DNA of 64,000 nt from Streptomyces sp. SKN60 (GCF_026236535.1 NZ_JAHTMW010000001.1:310001-374000); one strand, 5' to 3'; positions 1 to 8,254 are shown, counted from the stretch's first letter. Notes: a model not told the origin generated them from the letters alone. A program made the numbers and translations.

Positions 1-1
1 C

Positions 2-1396
2 CTCGCCCATCGGTACTGGACCCAGCGGCGGACCCTGCTGCACGCGCTGCAGGAGCGGAACGTGCAGCTGCTACGGGAGCGGGCGATGCTCGTCGGGCAG
101 GCCAGGATGCGGGAGCGGCAGCGGATCGCGCAGGACATGCACGACAGCCTCGGCCACCAGCTGGCGCTGATCTCCGTGCACACCGGAGCCCTTGAGGTCG
201 ACCCGCACCTGACCGACCGGCAGCGGGAGGTCGTCGGGGTGCTGCGCGGTGCCTCCATGGACGCCATGCACGAGCTGCGCGAGGTCGTCGGCATCCTCCG
301 CGACGGAGTGGAGGCGCCCGCCACCGGCGATCCGGCTGCCCAGGTGGTGCGGCCCGGCGACGAGACGGGGCGGGCGGCCAGGGGGACCGCCGGCATCGAG
401 GGGCTCGTCACCGCCGCCCGCGCCGCCGGGACGGCGATCGGCCTGACCCGGCACGGCGAGGCCCGGACGCTCGCGCCGGCCGTCGACCACGCCGCGTACC
501 GGATCGTCCAGGAAGGCCTGACGAACGCCTACAAGCACGCCCCGGGTTCCAGGATCAGCGTCGAAGTGCGCTACGAACCGGACGCGTTCGTCGTCGAGGT
601 CCTCAACGAGCGGACGGACGGGGCGCCTTCGGACGTGGTCAGCGGCGGCCAGGGGCTCACCGGGCTGCACGAGCGGGCCCGGCTCGTCGGCGGCATCGTC
701 CACGCCGGTCCGGCGGACGGCGGCGGCTTCCGGGTCGCCGGGGTCCTGCCGTACGGGGCGGTGGAGGCCACGCCGTTCGCCGACCCCTTCGCGCCGCCCG
801 CCGCGGCCGACGGGCCGGTTGCCCACCACCTCGTCCCGTATGCCGCCCCGTACGGCGCTCCGCACGCCGCCCCTCACACCGCGCCTTTCGTCGATGCGGC
901 CGACGACTTCCGGCAGCAGTCGAAGCGGGCCTCGACCGGCCACCGTGGTCCCGTCGCAGTCGGACCGTCCGGCTGGACGGTGGCCGAACGGGAGCTGGCG
1001 ATGGCGATGCAGGCGGGCAGGGGCAGGAGCACGGGCAGCGGGATAGCGATCGGCTGCGGGATAGCCGTCGCGGCCCTGGTGCTGCTGCTCGTGGCCGCGG
1101 GCTTCGGCATCTACTTCCTGATGGGCTCCATGTCGGAGGGGATGATCGACCCCGGGCAGTACGACGCGGTGAAGGTCGGCGACAGCGAGAAGGCGGTGCG
1201 AGACAAGCTCCCTTCGGGTGACACGATCGCCACCAGCGGTCTGCACGACAAGGGACCTCAGGAGCCCGACGGTTCGAGCTGCCTCGTGCTGATGAGCTCG
1301 GAGGTCACCGACGATCTGGAGAAGGAGCCGGTGTTCCGGTTCTGTTTCAAGGACGGCAAGCTGGTCGAGAAGAAGTCGTACGAGGTCGTGCGCTAG
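2..1396 (+). CDS. Sensor histidine kinase, NarX/DesK type (5' truncated by window edge)
   Basis: The frame is open from base 2, so the N-terminus (usually membrane helices in this family) lies outside the window. The visible part has a HisKA_3 dimerisation and phosphoacceptor region with DMHDSLGHQL (His codon near 140). It is followed by a GHKL ATPase domain with N-box EGLTNAYKHAPG (about 510-545) and G-box GGQGLTGLHERARLVGG (about 645-695). Unusually, the ATPase is followed by a roughly 90-residue Pro/Ala/His-rich linker, one membrane helix (about 1040-1125) and a polar C-terminal domain of about 85 residues with two Cys, which would sit outside the cell. A NarL-type regulator starts 31 bases downstream, so the two should form a two-component system. 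The signal is unknown. Confidence 0.9.
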   Translation, partial: LAHRYWTQRRTLLHALQERNVQLLRERAMLVGQARMRERQRIAQDMHDSLGHQLALISVHTGALEVDPHLTDRQREVVGVLRGASMDAMHELREVVGILRDGVEAPATGDPAAQVVRPGDETGRAARGTAGIEGLVTAARAAGTAIGLTRHGEARTLAPAVDHAAYRIVQEGLTNAYKHAPGSRISVEVRYEPDAFVVEVLNERTDGAPSDVVSGGQGLTGLHERARLVGGIVHAGPADGGGFRVAGVLPYGAVEATPFADPFAPPAAADGPVAHHLVPYAAPYGAPHAAPHTAPFVDAADDFRQQSKRASTGHRGPVAVGPSGWTVAERELAMAMQAGRGRSTGSGIAIGCGIAVAALVLLLVAAGFGIYFLMGSMSEGMIDPGQYDAVKVGDSEKAVRDKLPSGDTIATSGLHDKGPQEPDGSSCLVLMSSEVTDDLEKEPVFRFCFKDGKLVEKKSYEVVR

Positions 1397-1427
1397 GCAC
1401 GCGCGCGGGGGCCGTTGGGGAGTCGGA

Positions 1428-2165
1428 GTGGGCGGGGCAGGAACAGGGGCAGGGACGGGGACGGGGGCGGGGGCGGGGTTCAGCGCGGGGGTGGGCGCGG
1501 GCTTCGGCGCCGGCCGGCGGATCAGGGTCGTCATCGCCGACGACGAACCGCTGATCAGGGCCGGGATCCGGATGATCCTCACCTCCGACCCGGAGATCGA
1601 GGTGATCGCCGAGGCGACCAACGGCCGTGAGGCCGTCGACCTCGCCCGCTCGCACGCCGCGGACGTCGTCCTGCTCGACATCCAGATGCCCGTCCTCGAC
1701 GGTCTGTCCGCCCTGCCGGAGCTGCGCCGCGCCGCACCCGCGACGAAAGTCGTCGTCCTGACCACCTTCGGCGAGCGGGAGAACGTGCTGCGCGCCCTGG
1801 AGCACGGCGGTGCGGGCTTCCTGCTCAAGGACACCGCACCGGCCGAACTCATCCGGGCGGTACGGGCGGCCGCCGCGGGCGACGCCTATCTCTCGCCGGC
1901 CGCCACCCGGCATGTCGTCGAGCGGCTGGCCTCCGGCCGGGAGACGGCCCGCGCCGAAGAGGCACGGAACCGGATCGCCGCCCTCAGCGAGCGCGAGCGC
2001 GAGGTGCTCGCCCTGCTCGGAGAGGGCCTGTCCAACGCCGACGCGGGCCGCCGGCTGCACATGAGCGAGGCCACCGTGAAGACGTACGTGAGCCGCATCC
2101 TCGCCAAGCTGGACTGCGAGAACCGGGTGCAGGCGGCGCTGCTGGCCCGCGACGCCGGCCTGTAG
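1428..2165 (+). CDS. NarL/LuxR-family response regulator
   Basis: Predicted DNA-binding partner of the preceding kinase. The receiver domain (about residues 31-150) has the acidic pair D38-D39, phosphoacceptor D84 in LLDIQMPVLDG and conserved K134 in LLKDTAP. The C-terminal LuxR helix-turn-helix runs from about 177 to 240 (LSEREREVLALLGEG, then SEATVKTYVSRILAKL). The GTG start at 1428 adds a Gly/Ala/Thr-rich leader of about 28 residues encoded by a G-rich DNA tract. The receiver proper begins at RIRVVIADDE, so the leader could be spurious, but no good alternative start lies between. It ends 6 bases before the convergent MarR gene. Confidence 0.9.
   Translation: MGGAGTGAGTGTGAGAGFSAGVGAGFGAGRRIRVVIADDEPLIRAGIRMILTSDPEIEVIAEATNGREAVDLARSHAADVVLLDIQMPVLDGLSALPELRRAAPATKVVVLTTFGERENVLRALEHGGAGFLLKDTAPAELIRAVRAAAAGDAYLSPAATRHVVERLASGRETARAEEARNRIAALSEREREVLALLGEGLSNADAGRRLHMSEATVKTYVSRILAKLDCENRVQAALLARDAGL
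1430..1500 (+). repeat. G-run-rich tract encoding a Gly/Ala/Thr leader
   Basis: A run of closely spaced GGG/GGGG blocks lies in the first 70 bases of the response regulator gene and encodes repeated GAGTG-like units. On the coding strand it meets the usual pattern for a potential G-quadruplex. Whether it forms one, or affects translation, cannot be seen from sequence. Confidence 0.5.
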
Positions 2166-2171
2166 CGGGCG

Positions 2172-2642
2172 TCAGGGACGGGCCGCGGGGGCGGGAGCGG
2201 CCGGGCGGCCCGCGTCGCCCGCCGCGTTGTAGCGGAGCAGATAGCCCGCGAAGGCGGCCAGGTCCTCGGCCGACCAGTCCTTGAGGCGCTCCTCGTACGC
2301 GGCGAGCCGGCTGGCCTGCGTCGAGGCCAGGAGCCGGGTGCCGGCGTCGGTCGGGTGCAGCACCTGCACCCGGTGGTCGTCCGGGTCCGGCCGCCGCTCG
2401 ACCAGACCGAGCTTCTCCAGGGCCGCGATCTGCCGGCTCACCGTCGACTTGTCCAGCAGATAGTGCGCCGCGAGGTCCGTCGCCCGGCAGCCCTGCTGGT
2501 CGTCGATGTGGGCCAGCAGCGTGTACGAGACCAGCGGCAGCTCCGGATGGAGCCGCGCCGCCGCCGCCCGGGCCCGGCGGGCGAAGGCCGTCAGCTCCCG
2601 CTGGATGGTGTCGAGGGACGTCTCCCGCGCGCCGTCGCTCAT
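2172..2642 (-). CDS. MarR-family transcriptional regulator
   Basis: A 156-residue winged-helix regulator. The core runs from helix LVSYTLLAHIDDQQGC through the recognition region DLAAHYLLDKSTVSRQIAALE to the wing ERRPDPDDHRVQVLHPT, a classic MarR pattern. The start is the ATG at 2642 (MSDGARETS); longer open frames read back through the operator region. It is divergent from the membrane protein at 2753, and the 110-base gap carries two inverted repeats. The simplest reading is a repressor of itself and of the neighbouring membrane gene, with an unknown small-molecule ligand. A C-terminal Ala/Pro tail (about 15 residues) is extra to the fold. Confidence 0.9.
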   Translation of the reverse strand: MSDGARETSLDTIQRELTAFARRARAAAARLHPELPLVSYTLLAHIDDQQGCRATDLAAHYLLDKSTVSRQIAALEKLGLVERRPDPDDHRVQVLHPTDAGTRLLASTQASRLAAYEERLKDWSAEDLAAFAGYLLRYNAAGDAGRPAAPAPAARP

Positions 2643-2691
2643 GGTGCGCTCCCTGTGCCGCGGGCGGCCCGCTGGTCGGGCCTTCCCCTTC

Positions 2692-2731
2692 GGTTGTATA
2701 GTACAACGGTTCGTTGGTTGTAAAAGCCAAC
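2692..2731. promoter_or_regulatory. Candidate MarR operators between divergent genes
   Basis: GTTGTATAGTACAAC at 2693-2707 is a perfect inverted repeat (arms GTTGTA/TACAAC, 3-base spacer). A second inverted repeat, GTTGG-N9-CCAAC, spans 2713-2731. The heptamer GGTTGTA occurs at 2692 and again at 2716, 24 bases apart. AT-rich palindromes like these stand out in this GC-rich DNA and lie just upstream of both start codons, as expected for MarR autoregulation. Confidence 0.65.
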
Positions 2732-2752
2732 CGTCATCCATGGAGGATCCAG

Positions 2753-3829
2753 GTGTCCACCGGACAGACCACCAAGGGAGCACTGCGCCACGTCCTCGGG
2801 CATCTCCTCACCCCCCTGCTGATGTGCGTCGGCATGGGACTCGCCTACCTCGGCGCCTTCCACGCCCCCGAACCCCACGACCTCCGCGTCGACATCGTCG
2901 GCACCGGCCCCCAGACCCAGGTCCTCGCCCAGACCCTCCACGACAAGGGCGCCGGCGCCCTCGACGTCCGCACCGTCCCCGACCGCGCCGCCGCCACCGC
3001 CGCCCTCCGCGACCAGTCCAGCTTCGGCGCCTACCTCCCCGGCACCCCCGGCCACGCCCCCGAACTCCTCGTCGCCTCCGCCGCCTCCGACACCAGCGCC
3101 ATGGCCGTCGAGAAGGTGTTCACCAAGGTCGCCGCCACCCACGACCGGCCCCTCAAGGTCACCGACGTCGCCCCCGTCGCCTCCGGCGACCCCACCGGCC
3201 AGGGCGTCTTCTTCCTCCTCGTCGCCCTCAGCATCGGCTCCTACGCCTCCGTCGCCGTCATCGGCGGCGCCGGAGCCGTCCTCCCCATGCGCATCCGGGC
3301 CCTGCTCGCCGCCGGCATGTCCCTCGTCGTCAGCCTCGTCGGCGCCGTCTTCGCCGGACCCCTCTTCCACCTCGTCGACCACGGCCTCGGCGGCGTCTGG
3401 GCCCTGTCCTGGCTGTACAGCGCGGGCATCCTGCTGACCGGCGTCGGACTCCACACCTTCCTCAAGCGCTGGACCACCCTCGGCGTGATGGTCCTCTTCG
3501 TGATGCTCAACTTCACCAGCTCCGGCGGCATCTACCGGCCCGAACTCCAGCCCGGCTTCTTCGGCTCCCTGCACGCCTTCTGGAACGGCGCCGGATTCGT
3601 CGAAGGCGTCCGCGGCCACGTCTACTTCGACGGCCACGCCCTCGGCCGCAACGTCCTCGTCCTCGCCGTCTGGTTCCTCGCCGGCGCCGCCCTCGTCGCC
3701 CTCGCCGGCCGCACTGAGAACCGCCGCCGCGCCGTCGTCGCACCGGCCGCCGCGGCTGTCCCGGCGCAGATGAAGGCAGAAGCGAAGGAGGAGTTGGAGG
3801 AGGAGATGGAAGAGGCCGTCGGCGTCTGA
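2753..3829 (+). CDS. YhgE/Pip-like (ABC-2 permease-type) membrane protein
   Basis: A 358-residue integral membrane protein. One N-terminal helix (about residues 13-33, PLLMCVGMGLAYLG) is followed by an extracytoplasmic domain of about 120 residues, then five further hydrophobic helices (about 155-325) and an acidic C-terminal tail (QMKAEAKEELEEEMEE). This layout matches YhgE/Pip and ABC-2-type proteins linked to drug export or surface functions; no ATPase is adjacent. The GTG start at 2753 has a clear GGAGG at 2742-2746; earlier in-frame starts overlap the operator. It is probably controlled by the divergent MarR protein. The substrate is unknown. Confidence 0.75.
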   Translation: MSTGQTTKGALRHVLGHLLTPLLMCVGMGLAYLGAFHAPEPHDLRVDIVGTGPQTQVLAQTLHDKGAGALDVRTVPDRAAATAALRDQSSFGAYLPGTPGHAPELLVASAASDTSAMAVEKVFTKVAATHDRPLKVTDVAPVASGDPTGQGVFFLLVALSIGSYASVAVIGGAGAVLPMRIRALLAAGMSLVVSLVGAVFAGPLFHLVDHGLGGVWALSWLYSAGILLTGVGLHTFLKRWTTLGVMVLFVMLNFTSSGGIYRPELQPGFFGSLHAFWNGAGFVEGVRGHVYFDGHALGRNVLVLAVWFLAGAALVALAGRTENRRRAVVAPAAAAVPAQMKAEAKEELEEEMEEAVGV

Positions 3830-3845
3830 TCCGGCGCCACCGGAG

Positions 3846-3868
3846 TTGTCCACAGGCGGTTGTCCACA
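3846..3868 (+). promoter_or_regulatory. Two tandem DnaA-box sequences
   Basis: TTGTCCACA occurs at 3846-3854 and again at 3860-3868 (14-base period). This nonamer is the preferred Streptomyces DnaA box as I recall it. The pair sits in the gap between the membrane protein and the DUF2252 gene. Binding by DnaA is inferred only. Confidence 0.5.
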
Positions 3869-4014
3869 GGGGGAGACGGCCTCACAGCCCCGGCTGTACG
3901 GTCTTGCCCAGTCGCCCGAACCGATCTCGACGACACGACACGGCGAGGGCGCCGCACAGCACACGCGACACGCGTGACACCTGCGACACACGCACGACGG
4001 GGGAGGACGTCCCG

Positions 4015-5478
4015 ATGGACGACACGATGGCAGCGGTACCGGTACCGCGCGAACACACCGCGGACACCCAGCCGCCCACCCGCCTCCCCCGCGTGCCCGG
4101 CTTCGCCCCGCACACCACGGCCGGAGCCGCCGCCACCGCCCGCCAGCGCGGCAAGGCCCTCCGCGACGGCGTCCCCCGCTCCGCCCACGCCACCCTCACC
4201 CCCGCGCCCGGCCGCCCCGACGCCGTCCGCGCCGTCGAGGAGTCCAACCAGGGCCGCGTCCCCGAACTCGCCCCCATCCGCGTCGGCCGCATGTCCGCCA
4301 GCCCCTTCGCCTTCCTCCGCGGCTCCGCCGGCCTCATGGCCCACGACCTCACCGGCTCCCCCGTCACCGGCATCGCCGCCCAGCTCTGCGGCGACGCCCA
4401 CGCCGCCAACTTCGGCCTCTACGGAGACGCCCGCGGCCGCCTCGTCATCGACCTCAACGACTTCGACGAAACCGTCGTCGGACCCTGGGAATGGGACCTC
4501 AAGCGGCTCGCCACCTCCCTCGTCCTCGCCGGCCGCGAAGCCGGCGCCGACGAGGGCACCTGCCGCGCCGCCGCCTTCGACACCGTCGGTGCCTACCGCC
4601 GCACCATGCGCCTCCTCGCCCGGCTCTCCGCCCTCGACGCCTGGAACGCCATCGCCGACGAGGAACTCGTCTCCCACACCGACGCCCGCGACCTCATAGG
4701 CACCCTCGAACGCGTCTCGGCGAAGGCCCGCAACAACACCAGCGCCCGCTTCGCCGCCCGCTCCACCGAAGCCGTGCCCGAGATCGAAGGCGGCGGCCGG
4801 CGCTTCGTCGACGCCCCACCGGTGCTCCGCCGCGTCGGCGACCGCGAAGCCGCGGCCGTCGCCGCCTCCCTCGGCCCCTACCTGGCCACCGTCTCCGAGG
4901 ACCGGCTCCCGCTCCTCGCCCGCTACGCGATACACGACGTCGCCTTCCGCGTCGTCGGCACCGGCAGCGTCGGCACCCGCTCCTATGTGGTGCTGCTGCT
5001 CGACCACCGCGGCGAGCCCCTCGTCCTCCAGGTCAAGGAAGCCCGCCCCTCCGCCCTGCTCCCGCACCTCCCGGCCGTCGGCTTCACCATCCCCGACACC
5101 GGACACGAAGGACGGCGCGTGGTGCTCGGACAGAAGCGGATGCAGGTCGTCAGCGACATCCTGCTCGGCTGGACCACCGTCGACGGGCGACCCTTCCAGG
5201 TGCGCCAGTTCCGCAACCGCAAGGGCAGCGTCGACCCCGCCGCGCTCACCGCCGACCAGTTCGACGACTACGGCCGCATGACCGGCGCCCTGCTCGCCCG
5301 CGCCCACGCCCACAGCGCCGACCCGCGCCTGATAGCCGGCTACTGCGGCAAGAACGAGGAGCTCGACGAGGCCATAGCCGCCTTCGCCGTCGCCTACGCC
5401 GACCGCACCACCGCGGACCACGCCGACCTCGTCACGGCCATCCGCACCGGCCGCATGGCCGCGGAAGCCGGCGTCTGA
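4015..5478 (+). CDS. DUF2252 family protein
   Basis: 487 residues, matching DUF2252 over most of its length. The diagnostic block is LCGDAHAANFGLYGD (about 4384-4425) followed by VIDLNDFDETVVGPWEWDL (about 4446-4500). The first resembles the catalytic loop (H-G-D-x(4)-N) and the second the DFG/DxD metal site of kinase-like phosphotransferases. That supports a remote aminoglycoside-phosphotransferase/kinase fold, although no DUF2252 substrate is established to my knowledge. The start at 4015 has GGGAGG 9 bases upstream; an ATG at 3904 would add a low-complexity Arg/Thr leader. Its codon use is extremely C-rich at third positions. It is probably monocistronic. Confidence 0.85.
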   Translation: MDDTMAAVPVPREHTADTQPPTRLPRVPGFAPHTTAGAAATARQRGKALRDGVPRSAHATLTPAPGRPDAVRAVEESNQGRVPELAPIRVGRMSASPFAFLRGSAGLMAHDLTGSPVTGIAAQLCGDAHAANFGLYGDARGRLVIDLNDFDETVVGPWEWDLKRLATSLVLAGREAGADEGTCRAAAFDTVGAYRRTMRLLARLSALDAWNAIADEELVSHTDARDLIGTLERVSAKARNNTSARFAARSTEAVPEIEGGGRRFVDAPPVLRRVGDREAAAVAASLGPYLATVSEDRLPLLARYAIHDVAFRVVGTGSVGTRSYVVLLLDHRGEPLVLQVKEARPSALLPHLPAVGFTIPDTGHEGRRVVLGQKRMQVVSDILLGWTTVDGRPFQVRQFRNRKGSVDPAALTADQFDDYGRMTGALLARAHAHSADPRLIAGYCGKNEELDEAIAAFAVAYADRTTADHADLVTAIRTGRMAAEAGV

Positions 5479-5584
5479 GCCGAGGGACCACCGGCCGCCG
5501 CCCGCGCCACGGCCTGCGCCGACATGAGCCGCGGGCCGCGCGGGCCGGGGGCTGCCCATGAGCGAGGCCACAAACGAACAACGA

Positions 5585-5617
5585 GGGGGGAGGGAGGGGG
5601 GAGGGAGGGGGGAGGGG
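5585..5617 (+). repeat. Purine tract with repeated G runs
   Basis: Six runs of 3-6 G separated by single A residues form an uninterrupted 33-base purine tract on the + strand, just ahead of the likely start of the J-domain gene. It fits the usual pattern for a stable G-quadruplex and would lie in the 5' untranslated leader if translation starts at 5645. Confidence 0.7.
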
Positions 5618-5644
5618 CCCCCGAGGAGGAGGACCGTAGGCTGG

Positions 5645-6682
5645 ATGGGACGAGCCGGAACGAGGACGTGGACGGGCGTGGACGTGAGCGTGGACCAGGG
5701 CAGGGCCGGCGGGTCCGAGGAGCCGGGCGAGGACGGGCGTCCCGTCGAGGAGCAGTCGGCGGACGGGCGGGCCGCGGCCGGTGCCGAGAGCGAAGCCGGG
5801 GCCGGGTCCGAGGCCGGGCAGGCTGCCGCTGCCGAGTCCGGCTCCGCTGCCGAGTCCGGCGCCGGAGCCGACACCGGTACCGGCGCTGATGCGAGTGCCG
5901 GTGGCGCCGACGAGCGGCCCGAGGCGCGGTTGGATCGTGCGGTGCGGGTGGCCGAGCAGGCGTTGATCGAGTTCGAGATCGCCGTGGAGACGTTCCGGGT
6001 CGAGGTGGAGAACTTCTCGCGGCTGCATCACCAGCGGCTCGGTCCGATGTACGCACGCCTTGACGAGCTGGACGCGCGGGTCGCGGAGGCGCGGGCGGCG
6101 CGCAGTGGGGATCCGGAGGATCTGCGGCGGGCGCAGGAGGCGCGGGCCGCGGTCATGCCGATGCCCGGGGTGGACGAGCTCTTCCACGACTGGGTGGACT
6201 CCGACGGGCTGTCGCCGGAGGCGGCGGCGATGCTGACGGACCGGCCGGTGCAGCCGCCGAAGCGGGTGCGGCCGTCGGACGAGGTGCGCAAGCTGTACCG
6301 GGATCTGGCGCGGCAGGCGCATCCGGATCTGGCGCGGGACGAGGACGAGCGGAAGCGCCGCGAGGAGTTCATCACCCGCGTGAACGCGGCCTATGCCCGT
6401 GGTGACGAGGCGCTGCTGCGGGAGCTGTCGGCGGAGTGGGCGGCCGGTCCGGTGCCGGTGGTGCGGCTGAGCGAGAGCGAGGAGCTGTACGCGCGGCTCG
6501 AGTGGCTGGCGCAGCGCAAGGAGATGCTGTCGCTGGTGGCGCGGGAGTTGGAGGAGAGCGCGATCGGGGCGATGCTGCGGTTGGCGCCGGATGATCCGGA
6601 CCGTCTCCTGGAGGAGATCGCGGAGCAGCTGTTGGCGCAGGTCGCCGAGCGTGAGGCGGAGCTCGCGGCGCTGGTGCAGTAG
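5645..6682 (+). CDS. J-domain-like protein with coiled-coil region
   Basis: About 345 residues. A disordered Gly/Ala/Glu/Ser-rich N-terminus (roughly 80 residues) leads into a helical, charged segment rich in Glu/Arg/Ala. The domain that follows is J-like: VRKLYRDLARQAHPDLARD contains the HPD tripeptide, followed by a helix with FITRVNAAYARGDE. A Leu/Glu-rich helical C-terminus ends the protein. J domains stimulate Hsp70/DnaK ATPase, so a co-chaperone role is the default inference, but there is no Gly/Phe or zinc-finger region of DnaJ. The start is uncertain: ATG 5645 (purine-rich SD 11 bases upstream) is preferred; GTG 5684 and ATG 5558 are possible. A rhodanese gene follows after 54 bases. 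Confidence 0.75.
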   Translation: MGRAGTRTWTGVDVSVDQGRAGGSEEPGEDGRPVEEQSADGRAAAGAESEAGAGSEAGQAAAAESGSAAESGAGADTGTGADASAGGADERPEARLDRAVRVAEQALIEFEIAVETFRVEVENFSRLHHQRLGPMYARLDELDARVAEARAARSGDPEDLRRAQEARAAVMPMPGVDELFHDWVDSDGLSPEAAAMLTDRPVQPPKRVRPSDEVRKLYRDLARQAHPDLARDEDERKRREEFITRVNAAYARGDEALLRELSAEWAAGPVPVVRLSESEELYARLEWLAQRKEMLSLVARELEESAIGAMLRLAPDDPDRLLEEIAEQLLAQVAEREAELAALVQ

Positions 6683-6736
6683 TTTCGTTCGTGTGCGCCC
6701 GTGGGGGCGCGGTGTCGCAGAGAGAAGGCCAGGTCC

Positions 6737-7081
6737 ATGAATTTCGCCCCGCTGCCGTCGGTCGACGCGGCTTCCGTGCCGGCCGGTGCTCTGGTGCTCG
6801 ATGTCCGTGAGGACGACGAGTGGGCGGCCGGTCATGTCGAGGGTGCGCTGCACGTGCCGATGAGTGCGTTCGTGGCGCGGTTCGGTGAGGTGACGGAGGC
6901 CGTGGAGGACGGGCGGCAGGCGTTTGTGATGTGCCGGGTGGGTGGCCGGTCGGCGCAGGTCACGCAGTATCTGGTGGGTCAGGGCATCGACGCGGTGAAT
7001 GTCGACGGCGGCATGCTGGCGTGGGAGGGCGCGGGGCGTCCGATGGTGACGGACGACGGAAGCCCCGCCTACGTCCTGTAG
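6737..7081 (+). CDS. Rhodanese-domain protein
   Basis: A 114-residue single-domain rhodanese. The CDC25-like entry LDVREDDEWAAGHVEGALHVP is followed by the active-site loop CRVGGRS with catalytic Cys66 and a terminal Trp-containing helix (GGMLAWEGAGRPM). Such stand-alone domains carry sulfane sulfur as a Cys persulfide. The ATG at 6737 gives the normal family length; GAGAAGG lies 10-15 bases upstream. It is convergent with the acyl-CoA dehydrogenase. The sulfur acceptor is unknown. Confidence 0.92.
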   Translation: MNFAPLPSVDAASVPAGALVLDVREDDEWAAGHVEGALHVPMSAFVARFGEVTEAVEDGRQAFVMCRVGGRSAQVTQYLVGQGIDAVNVDGGMLAWEGAGRPMVTDDGSPAYVL

Positions 7082-7102
7082 TTCTCTCGCCGGTTCTGCC
7101 GG

Positions 7103-8254
7103 TCAGCCGAGGAGATGGGCGGCGAGCAGGTCGCCGAGTTCCTCTTCGTGCTGTGCGGCGGGGCCGAGGGCGAGTTCGAGGTGTTTGGCCCAGGCGTGGT
7201 AGCGGTGCAGGGGGTAGTCGGTGTCGGCGCCGAAGCCGCCGTGGAGGTGCTGGGCGGTCTGGACGACGCGGCGGACGCCTTCCGATGCCCAGATCTTGGC
7301 GACGGCGATGTCTCCGGCGGCCGGGAGCGAGCCGGTGGTGCCCGTGGTGTCCGTGGCATCGATGGTGAGGCGCCAGGCGGCCTGCCAGAGGGTGGCTTCC
7401 ATGGCGCGCAGGTCGATGTAGCGGTCGGCGGCCTGGACGGCGACGGCCTGGAAGGTGGCCACGGGGTGGCCGAACTGTTCGCGCTTGCCGGTGTATTGGC
7501 TGGTCATGGCGAGGACTTGTTCGCCGAGGCCGAGGGCGAGGGCGCAGGTTCCGGTGGTGAGGAGTCCGTGGAGCTCTTCCCAGGCGCCTTCGGTGTCGAT
7601 GACGTCGGCGGGGTCGAGGTGGACGTCGTCGAGGTGGAGTGCGGCGAGGCGTTCGCCGTGGGTGCCGTACTGGTCGGTGAGGGTGAGGCCGGGCCGGCTG
7701 CGGGGCAGCAGGGCGAGGACGGTGTGTCCGTCGGGGGTGTGGGCGGGTACGGCGATGTGGTCGGCGTGGTGGGCCCAGGGGACGTTGTCGGTGTGGCCGT
7801 CGAGGGTCCAGCCGGTGTGGTCGCGGCGGGCGGTGACGGCGAGCGGGGCCGGGTCGTGGCCGGTGCGTCCGTGGGCGGCGGCGGTGAGGACGAGTTCGCC
7901 GCGGGTGACGCGGGGGAGCAGGGCGGCCCTGGTGGCTTCGGGGGCGTGGTGCTGGAGGGTGCGGGCGACGGCGCTGGTCTCCAGGAGGGGGACGCGGGCG
8001 AGGGCGCGGGCTGATTCGCGGAGGACCAGGCAGAGGGCGATGGGGTCGAGTCCGGAGCCGCCGTGGGCGGGGTCGAGGACGAGGCCGAGGAGGTCGGTGT
8101 CGGCGAGCCGGGCCCAGAGGGGGCGGTCGAAGTCGTCGGCGACGGCGCCGGGGGTGAGGGCGGGGCTGGGGACGCTGTCGGGTGGGACGTCGGCGAAGAC
8201 GGCCTTGGCCGTTTCGGCGGCGGCCTGTTGTTCTTCGGTGAAGGTGAAGTCCAC
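7103..8254 (-). CDS. Acyl-CoA dehydrogenase (FadE-like, possible sterol side-chain type)
   Basis: 383 residues with the acyl-CoA dehydrogenase layout. The N-terminal helical domain (MDFTFTEEQQAAAETAKAV) is followed by a beta domain and a C-terminal helical domain with GLGEQVLAMTSQYTGKREQFG and the FAD-binding segment QHLHGGFGADTDYPLHRYH. FAD-linked alpha,beta-oxidation of an acyl-CoA is expected. The mid-domain is divergent, as in the heteromeric FadE proteins used in sterol side-chain degradation; no partner subunit lies beside it. Its upstream region carries a palindrome matching the mycobacterial KstR consensus, which hints at a sterol or related isoprenoid substrate. The ATG at 8254 is preceded by a GGAAGGGAC-type SD. 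Confidence 0.88.
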   Translation of the reverse strand: MDFTFTEEQQAAAETAKAVFADVPPDSVPSPALTPGAVADDFDRPLWARLADTDLLGLVLDPAHGGSGLDPIALCLVLRESARALARVPLLETSAVARTLQHHAPEATRAALLPRVTRGELVLTAAAHGRTGHDPAPLAVTARRDHTGWTLDGHTDNVPWAHHADHIAVPAHTPDGHTVLALLPRSRPGLTLTDQYGTHGERLAALHLDDVHLDPADVIDTEGAWEELHGLLTTGTCALALGLGEQVLAMTSQYTGKREQFGHPVATFQAVAVQAADRYIDLRAMEATLWQAAWRLTIDATDTTGTTGSLPAAGDIAVAKIWASEGVRRVVQTAQHLHGGFGADTDYPLHRYHAWAKHLELALGPAAQHEEELGDLLAAHLLG

